A stretch of DNA of 64,000 bases, taken from the NCBI GenBank assembly GCA_965230045.1, contig OZ245940.1:4836001-4900000 (forward strand), given 5' to 3'. This DNA comes from G963662905 sp965230045. GTDB lineage: Bacteria > Bacteroidota > Bacteroidia > Bacteroidales > WRLA01. Position numbers and translations under genes: made by a program. Of the stretch, positions 9,038 to 18,240 are shown piece after piece (the first letter of the stretch is position 1; every line of letters starts with the position of its first letter). A model generated the notes under the pieces. The model was not told the origin of the DNA, searched no databases, and saw only the letters and a program-made list of their open reading frames with translations.

Positions 9038-12000
9038 ATGTATAATTGGATAAAAGAATTTTGTGCAAAAAATAGTCAAGGGCATGGTACAATAAATTTT
9101 AATGAAATTAGGAAGCCCAATGAAACATATATAAAGTTTGGGTCAGGGAAACCAATGTCAGAATTTAAAGGATTAATATTTGAACAGCTTCTTTTAGAAT
9201 TATTTAGAGGTAATGGTTATTTAGTAGATTATACAGGTCAACACGGACATGATGAAGGTTGTGATCTTTTAATAAAGCAACCTAGCGATAATTCAATATT
9301 TATGGTGGTACAGGCAAAAAACCACAACACTAATATCAATACCGAGATTATAGATGCGGAATTAGGCAAATTTAGTAGATCTTACAAAAAAAAATATAAC
9401 TTAAAAAATAGTCAGTTTTGCTTAATCGCATGGAAGTATACTAAAAATTTAAAAAACACTATAACCAAAGAGCTATCAATAAATGTTTGGGACGAGGAGG
9501 ACATGGTAGAAAATTTATTTTCTACTTACAAGAAGGAATATCCAAAACATCCAACTGTTGAGTTATTGAATTACCAAAAAACTGCTTTCAAAAGGATTTT
9601 GAAGTTTTGGTATAAAAAAAAGAGATGTTATGTTGAACATGCAACAGGTACAGGGAAGTCATATATAATTATTAAACTTGCTTTACATATACTAGAAGTT
9701 AATAAAGACAATAAAGTTTTAATTGTAGTACCTTCCAATATCATTAAAAATGAAATACTAAACAAATTATCCAATTATATATCAAGTCATCTAATATCAC
9801 TTAAGCCTAATAACAAAGTGAATATTAATATTCTCACATATCAATACATATATCATAATGCCGTAAAACGTCAATTAGACTATTATACGCATATAATATT
9901 TGATGAAGCACATCACATTTCTGCACCAAAATGGTATAAATATGGAATTAATATTATATCGAAAAGACAAATTAAAATCGTGGGATTTTCAGCAACGTTT
10001 GACTACAATAGTAAGGATATTGATGTAATAAACTTTTTTGATAACAACAAGGCAGGTGAATTAAGCTTATTTTCGGCAATAAATCAAGAAATTATACCAA
10101 ATATAGGACAATACGTCTATGCGATTCAAGACCCCAATACATATATCAATGATCTTAGAAAAGAGGGTGAAATAAAATTCAAAAGCAATAAAAAGTTGCA
10201 CAATAAATTTTTAAAATCGTTTAATAGTAAACAAATTAAAGAATATTCACTTTATAATATAATCAACAAATATTATAGTAATTTCAATTTTAAAAAAATC
10301 TTAGTTTTTTGTGAAAGTATTGACCATCTAATTGAAATCAGAAAAATTTTAGATCAGTCATTCAGAAAATTTAGTACCTGTAATATTTATGAAATTTCTT
10401 CATTTCAATCGCGTGCAAAAAACAATCAAAATCTGGAAAACTTTTTACTGCAAACATCCTCTATTAAACAAATTGATATTATTCTCTCAATCGATATGCT
10501 GAATGAAGGAATAGATATAAAAGACATAGATTCTATAATGCTATTCAGAAAAACAAAGTCATCACGCATTTACCTACAACAATTAGGGAGAGTCCTCAGA
10601 CATAATAGCAAAAAAGACCCATTAATATTCGATTGTGTGAGAAACTTTGAAAATGTAAGAACAAAAATTCTTTCTGATTCAACCTATAGCAAAAAACACT
10701 ATGTTGCCTTCATCAATAATTTGGGGCTGAGCAATCTAGAAGTTCCGAAATCTGTCGTTGTTTATGATGAAACAAAAGGTATATATGAGATAGTTAAAGA
10801 AATAGAGAATAAACTTCACTTTTATAGAGAATATGCAGAAGCTAAATGTGCTGTAAAAAATCTTGAAATAACCTCTGAAAGCGAATATAAAAAAGTATAC
10901 AAAGAAGATCCGAGTTTACCCAGCAAACCTCATATATTCTACAAAAATAAAGGATGGCTAAACTGGTACCATTTCTTAGATAAAGAAGAGCCCGAACTTT
11001 ATGAGACCTATGAGGAAGCGAGAACAGCAACTATTAGGCTGAAAATTAAAACCACTAAGGGATATAAAGCGCGGTATGTTGAGGATAATAAATTACCAAG
11101 CACACCTGATCGAAAATACAAAAATAAAGGATGGACAAATTGGTCTGACTATTTTGGCATAAGTAGGATAAAAAAATATCAAAATATTGAAGATGCTAAA
11201 AAAGCAATTAAAACGCTCAATATTAATAATTTATCCGATTATAAATTGAACTACAATCAAGATAAAAGGCTTCCAAGCAAACCCCACATTTTTTACTTAA
11301 ATAATGGTTGGATTGATTATTACGATTTTTTTGGCTTACCAAAAAATGAAAAATATAAAACGTTGTTAAAAGCCAAACTTGCCGTGAAAAAACTGAATAT
11401 TAAATCGGAAAGACAATATAAAAAACGGTTTAAGGAGGATCCAAAATTACCACAAGATCCATCAAAATATTATAAAAATAAAGGTTGGATTGATTATTAT
11501 GAATTTTTTGAAAAACCTACTCAAAATTTTTACAAAAACTATGAAGAGGCCAAAAAAGCCGTTGAAAAATTATCTATAAATTCAAGAGAAGAATACAAAA
11601 AAAGATACAAACAAGACCCAAGTCTACCAAGTGCACCAGATAAATACTATAAAAATAATGGCTGGAAAAGCTTTAGTGAATTCGTAGGAAATCCTAAAAA
11701 TATAATCTATTTTAGCTATGAAGAAGCAAGGGAAGTTGTCAGTAGGCTAGGGATAAAATCTAGAGACGAGTATGTCAACCAAAAAAAGTTTAAAAAAGAG
11801 TCAAAACTACCAAGTCAACCTGATAAATATTATAAAGGCCGTGGCTGGATAAATTGGAACCATTTTATTAGAACAAAGTATTTGACATATGAAGAGGCCA
11901 AACAGGCTGCAAAAAAGGTTGGAATTAAATCAAGGAAAGAATATATTACACAAAAACAATACAAAAAGGATCCATTACTACCAAGTAACCCAGAAAAAAC

Positions 12001-12787
12001 TTACAAAAACAAAGGATGGAAAAACTGGCCATTTTTTTTTGATTTAAAAAAAAATGAAGTTTATGAACTCTATTTGGACGCGAAGGCATCCGCTAAAAAG
12101 TTAGGGATTAAATCAATGAAAGAGTACTTTCAAAAAAGACATTTAGACTCAATGCTTCCCAGAAATCCAAGTGAATGCTATAAAGGAAAAGGATGGATAA
12201 ACTCGGATTCATTTTTTGATATTAATCAACCTGAATTTTACGAAACATATGAAGAAGCAAAGAAAGCTGTTGAAAGATTGAATATTAATTCCTGGCATGA
12301 ATACCGCACCAAAAAAAAATATAAAAGTGACCCAAGACTGCCAAGCAGTCCTGAGAAGTTTTACCAAAACAAAGGATGGGTTAACTGGAATACTTTTTTT
12401 GGAAAACCAAATTTAGATATCTATCAATCTTATGATGATGCTAAAAAAGCTGTATACAAACTAGATTTTAAAACAGGTCAAGAATATAAAAAAAAATACA
12501 AACTTGACCCTCGCCTTCCAAGTACTCCGTCGAGCTATTACAAAGATAAAGGATGGTCTGGATTTGAAGATTTTTTAGGAAAATCTAAAAAACGAATATA
12601 CAACACATATACTGAAGCTGAAAAAGCTGTAAAAAAATTAAAAATAAAATCCAGAAAAGAGTACTATGAAAAGAAAGCTTATTCACTTGATAAGTTACTT
12701 CCTCATCATCCCGAACGAAAATATAAGGATAAAGGCTGGATTAGTTGGAAGATTTTTCTTGGAGTTCCAAAAAACAAAAAATACTAA
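9038..12787 (+). CDS. Mrr-like nuclease / SF2 helicase / phage-integrase-repeat fusion protein
   Basis: This is a single 1249-residue reading frame with three parts. Residues ~40-160 form a restriction-endonuclease-like domain with Mrr-type residues: Glu49, Asp76 (GCDLLI) and Gln92-Ala-Lys94. Residues ~175-560 are an SF2 DEAD/DEAH helicase with Walker A ATGTGKS (202-208), DEAHH (289-293), SAT (318-320) and motif VI QQLGRVLRH (~514-522). Residues 595-1249 are 11 tandem ~59-residue repeats resembling the phage-integrase repeat unit. The architecture suggests a DNA-tracking nuclease, probably antiphage or anti-plasmid; that role is inferred. The gene is much richer in A+T than its neighbours, stands alone without a methylase, and lies between two gene remnants, so recent transfer is likely. 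No clean promoter was found. Confidence 0.85.
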   Translation: MYNWIKEFCAKNSQGHGTINFNEIRKPNETYIKFGSGKPMSEFKGLIFEQLLLELFRGNGYLVDYTGQHGHDEGCDLLIKQPSDNSIFMVVQAKNHNTNINTEIIDAELGKFSRSYKKKYNLKNSQFCLIAWKYTKNLKNTITKELSINVWDEEDMVENLFSTYKKEYPKHPTVELLNYQKTAFKRILKFWYKKKRCYVEHATGTGKSYIIIKLALHILEVNKDNKVLIVVPSNIIKNEILNKLSNYISSHLISLKPNNKVNINILTYQYIYHNAVKRQLDYYTHIIFDEAHHISAPKWYKYGINIISKRQIKIVGFSATFDYNSKDIDVINFFDNNKAGELSLFSAINQEIIPNIGQYVYAIQDPNTYINDLRKEGEIKFKSNKKLHNKFLKSFNSKQIKEYSLYNIINKYYSNFNFKKILVFCESIDHLIEIRKILDQSFRKFSTCNIYEISSFQSRAKNNQNLENFLLQTSSIKQIDIILSIDMLNEGIDIKDIDSIMLFRKTKSSRIYLQQLGRVLRHNSKKDPLIFDCVRNFENVRTKILSDSTYSKKHYVAFINNLGLSNLEVPKSVVVYDETKGIYEIVKEIENKLHFYREYAEAKCAVKNLEITSESEYKKVYKEDPSLPSKPHIFYKNKGWLNWYHFLDKEEPELYETYEEARTATIRLKIKTTKGYKARYVEDNKLPSTPDRKYKNKGWTNWSDYFGISRIKKYQNIEDAKKAIKTLNINNLSDYKLNYNQDKRLPSKPHIFYLNNGWIDYYDFFGLPKNEKYKTLLKAKLAVKKLNIKSERQYKKRFKEDPKLPQDPSKYYKNKGWIDYYEFFEKPTQNFYKNYEEAKKAVEKLSINSREEYKKRYKQDPSLPSAPDKYYKNNGWKSFSEFVGNPKNIIYFSYEEAREVVSRLGIKSRDEYVNQKKFKKESKLPSQPDKYYKGRGWINWNHFIRTKYLTYEEAKQAAKKVGIKSRKEYITQKQYKKDPLLPSNPEKTYKNKGWKNWPFFFDLKKNEVYELYLDAKASAKKLGIKSMKEYFQKRHLDSMLPRNPSECYKGKGWINSDSFFDINQPEFYETYEEAKKAVERLNINSWHEYRTKKKYKSDPRLPSSPEKFYQNKGWVNWNTFFGKPNLDIYQSYDDAKKAVYKLDFKTGQEYKKKYKLDPRLPSTPSSYYKDKGWSGFEDFLGKSKKRIYNTYTEAEKAVKKLKIKSRKEYYEKKAYSLDKLLPHHPERKYKDKGWISWKIFLGVPKNKKY
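10820..12784 (+). repeat. Eleven coding tandem repeats of about 180 nt (integrase-repeat-like domains)
   Basis: The repeats cover residues 595 to the end of the helicase fusion. Each unit reads roughly Y-x-x-Y-E-E-A-K-K-A-V-x-x-L-x-I-x-S, then E-Y, D-P-x-L-P-S-x-P, Y-Y-K-N-K-G-W and finally W-x-x-F-F. Unit length is 58-61 residues; extra residues occur before the D-P-x-L-P motif in units 6, 7, 9 and 11. The invariant G-W and L-P-x-x-P pattern matches the repeats found on some phage integrases. Units differ clearly from each other at DNA level, so they are old duplications rather than a fresh expansion. Confidence 0.85.
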
Positions 12788-12978
12788 GAAATTTCCCTTA
12801 CAAAAGTCTCTAAATCTCCTTCGGCATCCAGTCCCAGTTTTTTCTTGAGGCGGTAGCGTGCACTTTTTATACTGTTTGGACTGATATTCAGCACACTGGC
12901 CATTTCCCTAGAATTCATATTTTTTGCTTGCCCAAAATGTCCGATCTTAGCATTATTCCTGATATTTAAACCAGTCAA
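12784..12978 (-). pseudogene. Remnant of a LuxR-type HTH regulator (C-terminal end)
   Basis: The 64-codon frame on the minus strand encodes the last part of a LuxR/GerE-like helix-turn-helix of the Bacteroidota TPR-regulator type: NSREMASVLNISPNSIKSAR, then YRLKKKLGL, then the usual acidic tail. In complete members this is the C-terminus of a protein several hundred residues long. Here only about 17 residues precede the helix-turn-helix. The stop codon overlaps the stop of the convergent helicase gene by 4 nt. A TAnnTTTG-like element (TACTTTTG on the minus strand, 13066-13073) lies 87 nt upstream of the ATG, so the stub could still be transcribed. A functional stand-alone HTH peptide is possible but unlikely. 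Confidence 0.7.
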
Positions 12979-13110
12979 TACTTACGGCTCCCCTTATTAT
13001 CAATATCAAAAAAGCCTCGCCATAATTGCCCGGCTATACCCAGACCAACCGCCAGCAAATTGGCGCAAAAGTATCAGCTCATAGGATTATTGCCCCTCTA
13101 TTAAAAACAA

Positions 13111-13140
13111 ACCCGGTGAATTCCTTTTCACCGGGTTTTT
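13111..13140 (-). terminator. Terminator of the gingipain-like gene (bidirectional)
   Basis: A perfect 10-bp stem (ACCCGGTGAA 13111-13120 with TTCACCGGGT 13127-13136) has a 6-nt loop. A T run follows on the plus strand, and A-rich DNA on the other side gives a T-rich tail on the minus strand. It lies 18 nt beyond the stop of the peptidase gene. Confidence 0.85.
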
Positions 13141-13158
13141 TATTTTTTCGAAATTGTA

Positions 13159-16100
13159 TTATTCTACAATCAGCTTCAGGCTTTCCGATCTGTTTGCTGA
13201 AATAATCTGCAAATAATAAAGCCCGGAAGCATAACCCCTGGTATTCAATGTATAAACAGCTGTTTGGCCAGTGAAATAATCGCTGAAAACCAATTCCCCT
13301 TTACTGTTCATCAGTTGAAGCTGCACCATTCCTTCATGATTGCCGCTGATCTGCAAGGCGCTGCTTCCTTTCGCAGGATTCGGGCTCAGGTGGCTGGCAA
13401 CAAATATTTCGCTTTCCGCAATACCAACTGGATCTCCCACTTTCACATATGCTGTCCGGTTTATTGTATGTGTCAGCAATCCGTTGGTAACAGTCAGGCT
13501 AACATCATAAAATCCTTCTTCCGAATAAGTAACCACCGGATTTTTTTCTGTACTTGTTTCCGGGCTGCCACCGGTAAAGCTCCACTCATAAGCTGTAATA
13601 TCGCCCAATGAATTATCCATGAAGTTAATTTGACCGCCAATTTCAATGGCACGCGTATTGCTCCTGAAATCGGGTACGATATTGCTGTTATACAAATCAA
13701 AGAAATCAAGAAGAATGGCAGCAAGAATTGCTTTGGTGGATGGAGCATAAGCATCGGTTAGACCACCGAATTCCATGCTGGCACCAATGGTTTTATAGGT
13801 ATCGTTCATCCCTGCAATTGCTGTGTAATATTGTGGGTCTTTATTTTGAAGCAGCGGAATTGCTGTCCCGATTGGTTCAAGGCGATCAACCCAATAGTTA
13901 TCTCCTTCATAAATAAAAGACATTCCTGCGGAAGGCAAACCTGCCAAGCCCTCGATAACTCCCAAATCGCTTTGCCCGTCATCACTTCCTTTTATACGGA
14001 ACAAAGGATGAACAGCAGTAGGATTATTTTGCTGGTCGTAATACCATGTGTCTCCACCTTCCATATAGATATTGTTGCCGGCAATCAGGAAATCTGCCAA
14101 TGCCTGCCCTTCTTCTACAGTCAGCACATGATTTACGCTGAACATACCCAGGCTTACAAATGCTGCACTATAGATATCAAGGTCATCCGGGATTTCGGTA
14201 AAATAATCAGCAGAAACGCCGAGCGACAGAATTGTTTCATAAATCACGCTCCCCGAATTATGGTTGCCGTCGAGGTCGATAACCACAACGGGAACTTTGC
14301 CAATATTCACTGTAAATTCCTCATTTACAACCAAACCTTCTTCAGTTGTAAGCTGCAGGTTAAATAAAACAATCGTGCCGGAAGGAAGGGACACATCGGC
14401 ACTGATCGGGAAGCTGGCGTCATTTTCACCATTTATTTCTATGGTTCCCAAATCCTGTTGCGGACCGGATAAACCAATACCCGCATCTTGAGTGCTCAGC
14501 ACAGCTGAAACCATTTTAGCTGCAGAGCTTCCACGGTTCATTACGGAAAGCTTGAGGCTTCCCGATTCACCGGGATCGAGCACACCATCCTGATTGCCAT
14601 CGCTGTCCACAATGGCGTAATCGCCAAAATGCATTTGCGGGGCATGCGCCTGCATTGTAAAAGCGGAAGCCCAGCTACCCGTTCCATCCGTTGCATTGAC
14701 CGTTATGGTAAAATAATGCATATCAGGCACATTCACATCAGCCCTCAGGCTAAACGCATCCGTAATTTCTTTGATTTCAGAAGGCTGAATATTTCCATAA
14801 TCTTCCTGATTGTCAATCAGGCTGACATAATCATCCTCTATACTCAGGCTTACGCTCACATTTTCAGCCGGATCGATGCCCACATTCTTCATGCTCATGT
14901 TCATATTTGCCGTTTCCGCATAATCAAGCTGAGCATTTGCATCGTTAATACTTGATGACGAATAAATTACATAAGGGCCTTCGGGAGGGATTACAGCGAT
15001 TTCAGCGATATACGGAATATGATTGTAGGCCGTAATTACCAGCGTGAGCGTATCAACCTCCATCAGCTCATCAAAAACAAGCATTGCCTGTCCCCCATCA
15101 ACATTTGCTACTGCATGAATTTCGCCATCCGAGCTCAGGGCAACTTTTGCATTTTGCAGATCACACTGAACACTCATTTGCGAAGTGCCAATCAGCAATT
15201 GTTCGGGATGTTGCGCCGCGATATCCTGTGGGACATCAGTTCGCACCATTACAGAAGGATCACCAAAGATCACCCAGGTATCGGTTACACGGTACCCTTC
15301 CCAGCCATAATCATCGTTCATTTTCATCATCCCATCAATAGAAATGCCTCCAAATGACCTTTTTATGTTATTCTGATAGCTTTCCACAAGTATATCCACC
15401 ATTTCATCCTGCCCGTCCATGGGCGGATCCCAGGGCTGATTAATGGACGACATTGCTGTAGCAATAGCACCTGTAGGCTCACCGAGATGCGTGGCCCGCA
15501 ACCAGGCTTCCGCAAAACATGTGGCATTGGGGAAATTACCGTTTACACAGGCAACAGACCAGATAAATGGCAACATGCCTACATTTTCAAGATTGTTGAC
15601 GCCACCGGAATTAAAACCGGAAGTGGACCATGCGTAGGTACTGCCGTGACCGGTATAAAGCATCAAGCTGTTTCCTTCATCCACCTGGTCTTCAATCATA
15701 CTGGCCACCGGGTTTCCATCGGCATCATTTCCACCCTGGCTTCCGTCAAAATACTCCGGATTTGAATTGTAGGTATAGCCCAGAAGGTCTTGTTGCATAT
15801 TGCGCACATGTTGATAATCGTATTCGTCATCGTCGCCCGGGCCTTGTTTACTGGCGATTCCGGTAACCGTTTTATACCATTCCGTATTTTCCATATAAGG
15901 ATCGCGCTCATAATCAAGCACTTTTTGCACCTGCGTTGCTACCTGACTTTCCGTTTCCGCAGAAAACCGGCCTACCAGGATCTCAGGATAATGGTCATCG
16001 CCATCCAGATATGAATAGTAATTATCAGAAGGTCCGTTGCGGTAACCGGCAGGAATCTGGGCATTATCACCAACAAGGAGCAAAAAAGTCAGGCCATTCG

Positions 16101-16971
16101 TTTCGTAATAATTTTGAATAAACGTCCGGATATCGGCATACTGGCTACCGGCCTCGGCAATATCATGCATTTCGACCGGCATCCCTGTGCTGATTTTCCA
16201 ATCGACAAAAGGCTGCATTTCGTCCATAAATTCGCCATAACACAGGATGAGCATATTGCCTTCTTCACCGGAAGGATCGTAACGGCCTAGCATCTGGGTG
16301 GCATTAAGAAACCTGTTTTCGTAGATTTTTGCAAATTCCGGGATAATTTTCGTGCCGGACTTAAAGGCGCTGAATGCAGCACCATTGGTTACTGTAAGCC
16401 TGATATTTATGGAGTTGTAAACCCGAAGGATTTTCGTTTGGGGATTATACTGAAAGGGATAAAAAACCACATTTTGGCCGTTAACATCGCGGAAGGTATA
16501 AGGCTTCCGTGTTTGCACCAGTTCGGCCGGATAAAAAGTATTTTGCTCATAGAGCGGACCAAATTCATAGGGTATTTCGGATGGGTTTTGCGTACGGAGC
16601 AGGTTCCCTTTAGAGGGTGCAATGAGCACATTTTGAAACTCTTTGTAAGTAGTGCTGATAATCTCAATTTGCAATTCGCTTCCTTCCGGGATGATGAGGC
16701 TTTCGCTGAAACGCAATAAATCCGGAGCAGATTTTTCCAAAAGGGATGTAGCGCCATCGGCGGAGAGCTTCCAGGCCATGCCACGGTCTGTTTCCACTTT
16801 TGTGTACTGAAAATCAGACAAGTGAAACTCCAGTTCAATTTCCCTGTTATCCAGACGCACAATTTGGCAATCGGTTGGATTTGATGAGGGGCTCACGGAA
16901 ACATTAAAGGGTTGAGCTGATAAAAAAAGGCTTACTAAAATTGAAGCAAGGGTAAAATACAGATGTTTCAT
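13159..16971 (-). CDS. Gingipain-like (C25 family) cysteine peptidase with PKD domain and T9SS tail
   Basis: The 1270-residue protein has a signal peptide (MKHLYF...FLSAQ). A propeptide-like region covers about 20-230, then a C25 caspase-like catalytic domain at about 235-600. The catalytic dyad is visible as His442 in LYTGHGSTYAW and Cys475 in WSVACVNGNF. Ig/CARDB-like segments follow, then a PKD domain (~1090-1180, ITAYEWSFTGGSPETST) and a T9SS sorting domain at the end (HLSPNPAKGSSALQISG). It should be an exported surface protease; whether it prefers Arg or Lys cannot be told. It is either a nutrient-acquiring enzyme or, like PorU, a processing enzyme. The presence of a sorting tail and PKD fits a cargo protease better. 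It is transcribed alone and ends at a strong terminator. Confidence 0.88.
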   Translation of the reverse strand: MKHLYFTLASILVSLFLSAQPFNVSVSPSSNPTDCQIVRLDNREIELEFHLSDFQYTKVETDRGMAWKLSADGATSLLEKSAPDLLRFSESLIIPEGSELQIEIISTTYKEFQNVLIAPSKGNLLRTQNPSEIPYEFGPLYEQNTFYPAELVQTRKPYTFRDVNGQNVVFYPFQYNPQTKILRVYNSINIRLTVTNGAAFSAFKSGTKIIPEFAKIYENRFLNATQMLGRYDPSGEEGNMLILCYGEFMDEMQPFVDWKISTGMPVEMHDIAEAGSQYADIRTFIQNYYETNGLTFLLLVGDNAQIPAGYRNGPSDNYYSYLDGDDHYPEILVGRFSAETESQVATQVQKVLDYERDPYMENTEWYKTVTGIASKQGPGDDDEYDYQHVRNMQQDLLGYTYNSNPEYFDGSQGGNDADGNPVASMIEDQVDEGNSLMLYTGHGSTYAWSTSGFNSGGVNNLENVGMLPFIWSVACVNGNFPNATCFAEAWLRATHLGEPTGAIATAMSSINQPWDPPMDGQDEMVDILVESYQNNIKRSFGGISIDGMMKMNDDYGWEGYRVTDTWVIFGDPSVMVRTDVPQDIAAQHPEQLLIGTSQMSVQCDLQNAKVALSSDGEIHAVANVDGGQAMLVFDELMEVDTLTLVITAYNHIPYIAEIAVIPPEGPYVIYSSSSINDANAQLDYAETANMNMSMKNVGIDPAENVSVSLSIEDDYVSLIDNQEDYGNIQPSEIKEITDAFSLRADVNVPDMHYFTITVNATDGTGSWASAFTMQAHAPQMHFGDYAIVDSDGNQDGVLDPGESGSLKLSVMNRGSSAAKMVSAVLSTQDAGIGLSGPQQDLGTIEINGENDASFPISADVSLPSGTIVLFNLQLTTEEGLVVNEEFTVNIGKVPVVVIDLDGNHNSGSVIYETILSLGVSADYFTEIPDDLDIYSAAFVSLGMFSVNHVLTVEEGQALADFLIAGNNIYMEGGDTWYYDQQNNPTAVHPLFRIKGSDDGQSDLGVIEGLAGLPSAGMSFIYEGDNYWVDRLEPIGTAIPLLQNKDPQYYTAIAGMNDTYKTIGASMEFGGLTDAYAPSTKAILAAILLDFFDLYNSNIVPDFRSNTRAIEIGGQINFMDNSLGDITAYEWSFTGGSPETSTEKNPVVTYSEEGFYDVSLTVTNGLLTHTINRTAYVKVGDPVGIAESEIFVASHLSPNPAKGSSALQISGNHEGMVQLQLMNSKGELVFSDYFTGQTAVYTLNTRGYASGLYYLQIISANRSESLKLIVE

Positions 16972-17053
16972 ATTTTAAATTTTTGGGGCAGGCAATTTAC
17001 TTAGAATCCTTATAAATAAGAATGTATTAACCAATCTTTAACAGAAAACCCAA

Positions 17054-18193
17054 TTATTGCTCAGGTGTTGCCTGAGGAAGTGTAAATGAGAATGTACTGC
17101 CTTTATCCACCTGGCTGGTAAGATGAAGTTTTCCACCATTCTTCTGAACAAAATCTTTGGTAAGGATAAGGCCAAGCCCTGTTCCTTTTTCATGTCTGGT
17201 ACCGCGGGTTGTAAAACTTTTCACGCTATCAAAAATCTTCTCGATATTTTCTTCAGAAATCCCAACGCCATCGTCCTGTACACTCACTTTTACTTCATTA
17301 GCGGAATCACTGACCAAAACGATGATATGCCCACCTTCATGCGTAAATTTAATTGCATTTGAAATCAGGTTGCGCATAATGATATTGAGCATATGCTTAT
17401 CGGCAAAAGCTTTAAGGCCAGGCGTATATTCGGCGCGCAGGCTGATATTTTTATCCCGGGCCGCGCTTTCCTGCAAGGCAATATTATCATCAACTACAGT
17501 GGTAATATCGCAGTCTGAAGGGCGAAAATCGATTTCATTCCTTTGGTTTTTGGCCCAAAACAGCAGGTTTTCGAGCAGGTCGTAAGTCAGCTTCACGGAT
17601 TTCATGGTTTCTGTGAGCAGCTCTTCGCGTTCTTCTTTATCGAGCACTCCTTCCAGGATCAATTTCAGGAGGTTGTTGATATTGCTGAGCGGGCCGCGGA
17701 GGTCGTGTCCGATAATTGAGAACAGTTTATCTTTTGTGTGGTTGATATTTTGCAGTTCTTCATTAGATTCCTGCAACCTTTCGTTCAATGCGAGGAGTTC
17801 CTGCTTTTGGCTGCGTATCAGCAAATGTGTTTTAATACGCTCAAAGACTTCTTCCTGTTGGATTGGCTTGAGGATATAATCCACGCCACCGGCTTTAAAC
17901 GCCTCGATTTTTTTATCCATATCGCTGAGGGCGGTAACAAAGATCACAGGTATATCTGCGGTTTCAGGATTTTTTTTCAGACGGGCACAAACTTCAAATC
18001 CATCCATATCCGGCATCATAATATCCAGCAGGATGATATCCGGTTTTTCTTCTTTTATTGACTCCAGCGCGATGGGGCCACTTTTTGCAAAAGCCGTACG
18101 GTAATTATTGCCCCGCAAAATATTTCCCAAAATCTGTAGGTTTTTGGGGTAATCGTCAACGATGAGTATTAATGGTGCCTTGTTATTTTTCAT
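17054..18193 (-). CDS. Response-regulator/histidine-kinase hybrid (REC-HisKA-HATPase)
   Basis: The 379-residue soluble protein starts with a receiver domain (~8-125) that has the acidic pair VDD, the phospho-acceptor aspartate in ILLDIMMPDMDG and Lys in ILKPI. A short coiled coil (~130-155) leads to a HisKA domain with the phospho-histidine in FSIIGHDLRGPL. The HATPase domain follows, with N box NLISNAIKFT and G boxes DDGVGI and GTGLGL. No membrane segment is present, so it must be fed by another kinase through its receiver. It lies 47 nt downstream of, and on the same strand as, a larger hybrid kinase, so the two probably form one phosphorelay. The output is unknown because no DNA-binding regulator is adjacent. 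Confidence 0.88.
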   Translation of the reverse strand: MKNNKAPLILIVDDYPKNLQILGNILRGNNYRTAFAKSGPIALESIKEEKPDIILLDIMMPDMDGFEVCARLKKNPETADIPVIFVTALSDMDKKIEAFKAGGVDYILKPIQQEEVFERIKTHLLIRSQKQELLALNERLQESNEELQNINHTKDKLFSIIGHDLRGPLSNINNLLKLILEGVLDKEEREELLTETMKSVKLTYDLLENLLFWAKNQRNEIDFRPSDCDITTVVDDNIALQESAARDKNISLRAEYTPGLKAFADKHMLNIIMRNLISNAIKFTHEGGHIIVLVSDSANEVKVSVQDDGVGISEENIEKIFDSVKSFTTRGTRHEKGTGLGLILTKDFVQKNGGKLHLTSQVDKGSTFSFTLPQATPEQ

Positions 18194-18240
18194 AATGATA
18201 ATCCTGTTTTATTTATATCTGAATCATGTCCAAAGCACTT

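Noticed and set aside
10820..12784. Regular repeats suggesting a CRISPR or satellite array
   Set aside because: The period is about 180 nt, the units diverge at DNA level and the frame stays open throughout, so these are protein repeats.
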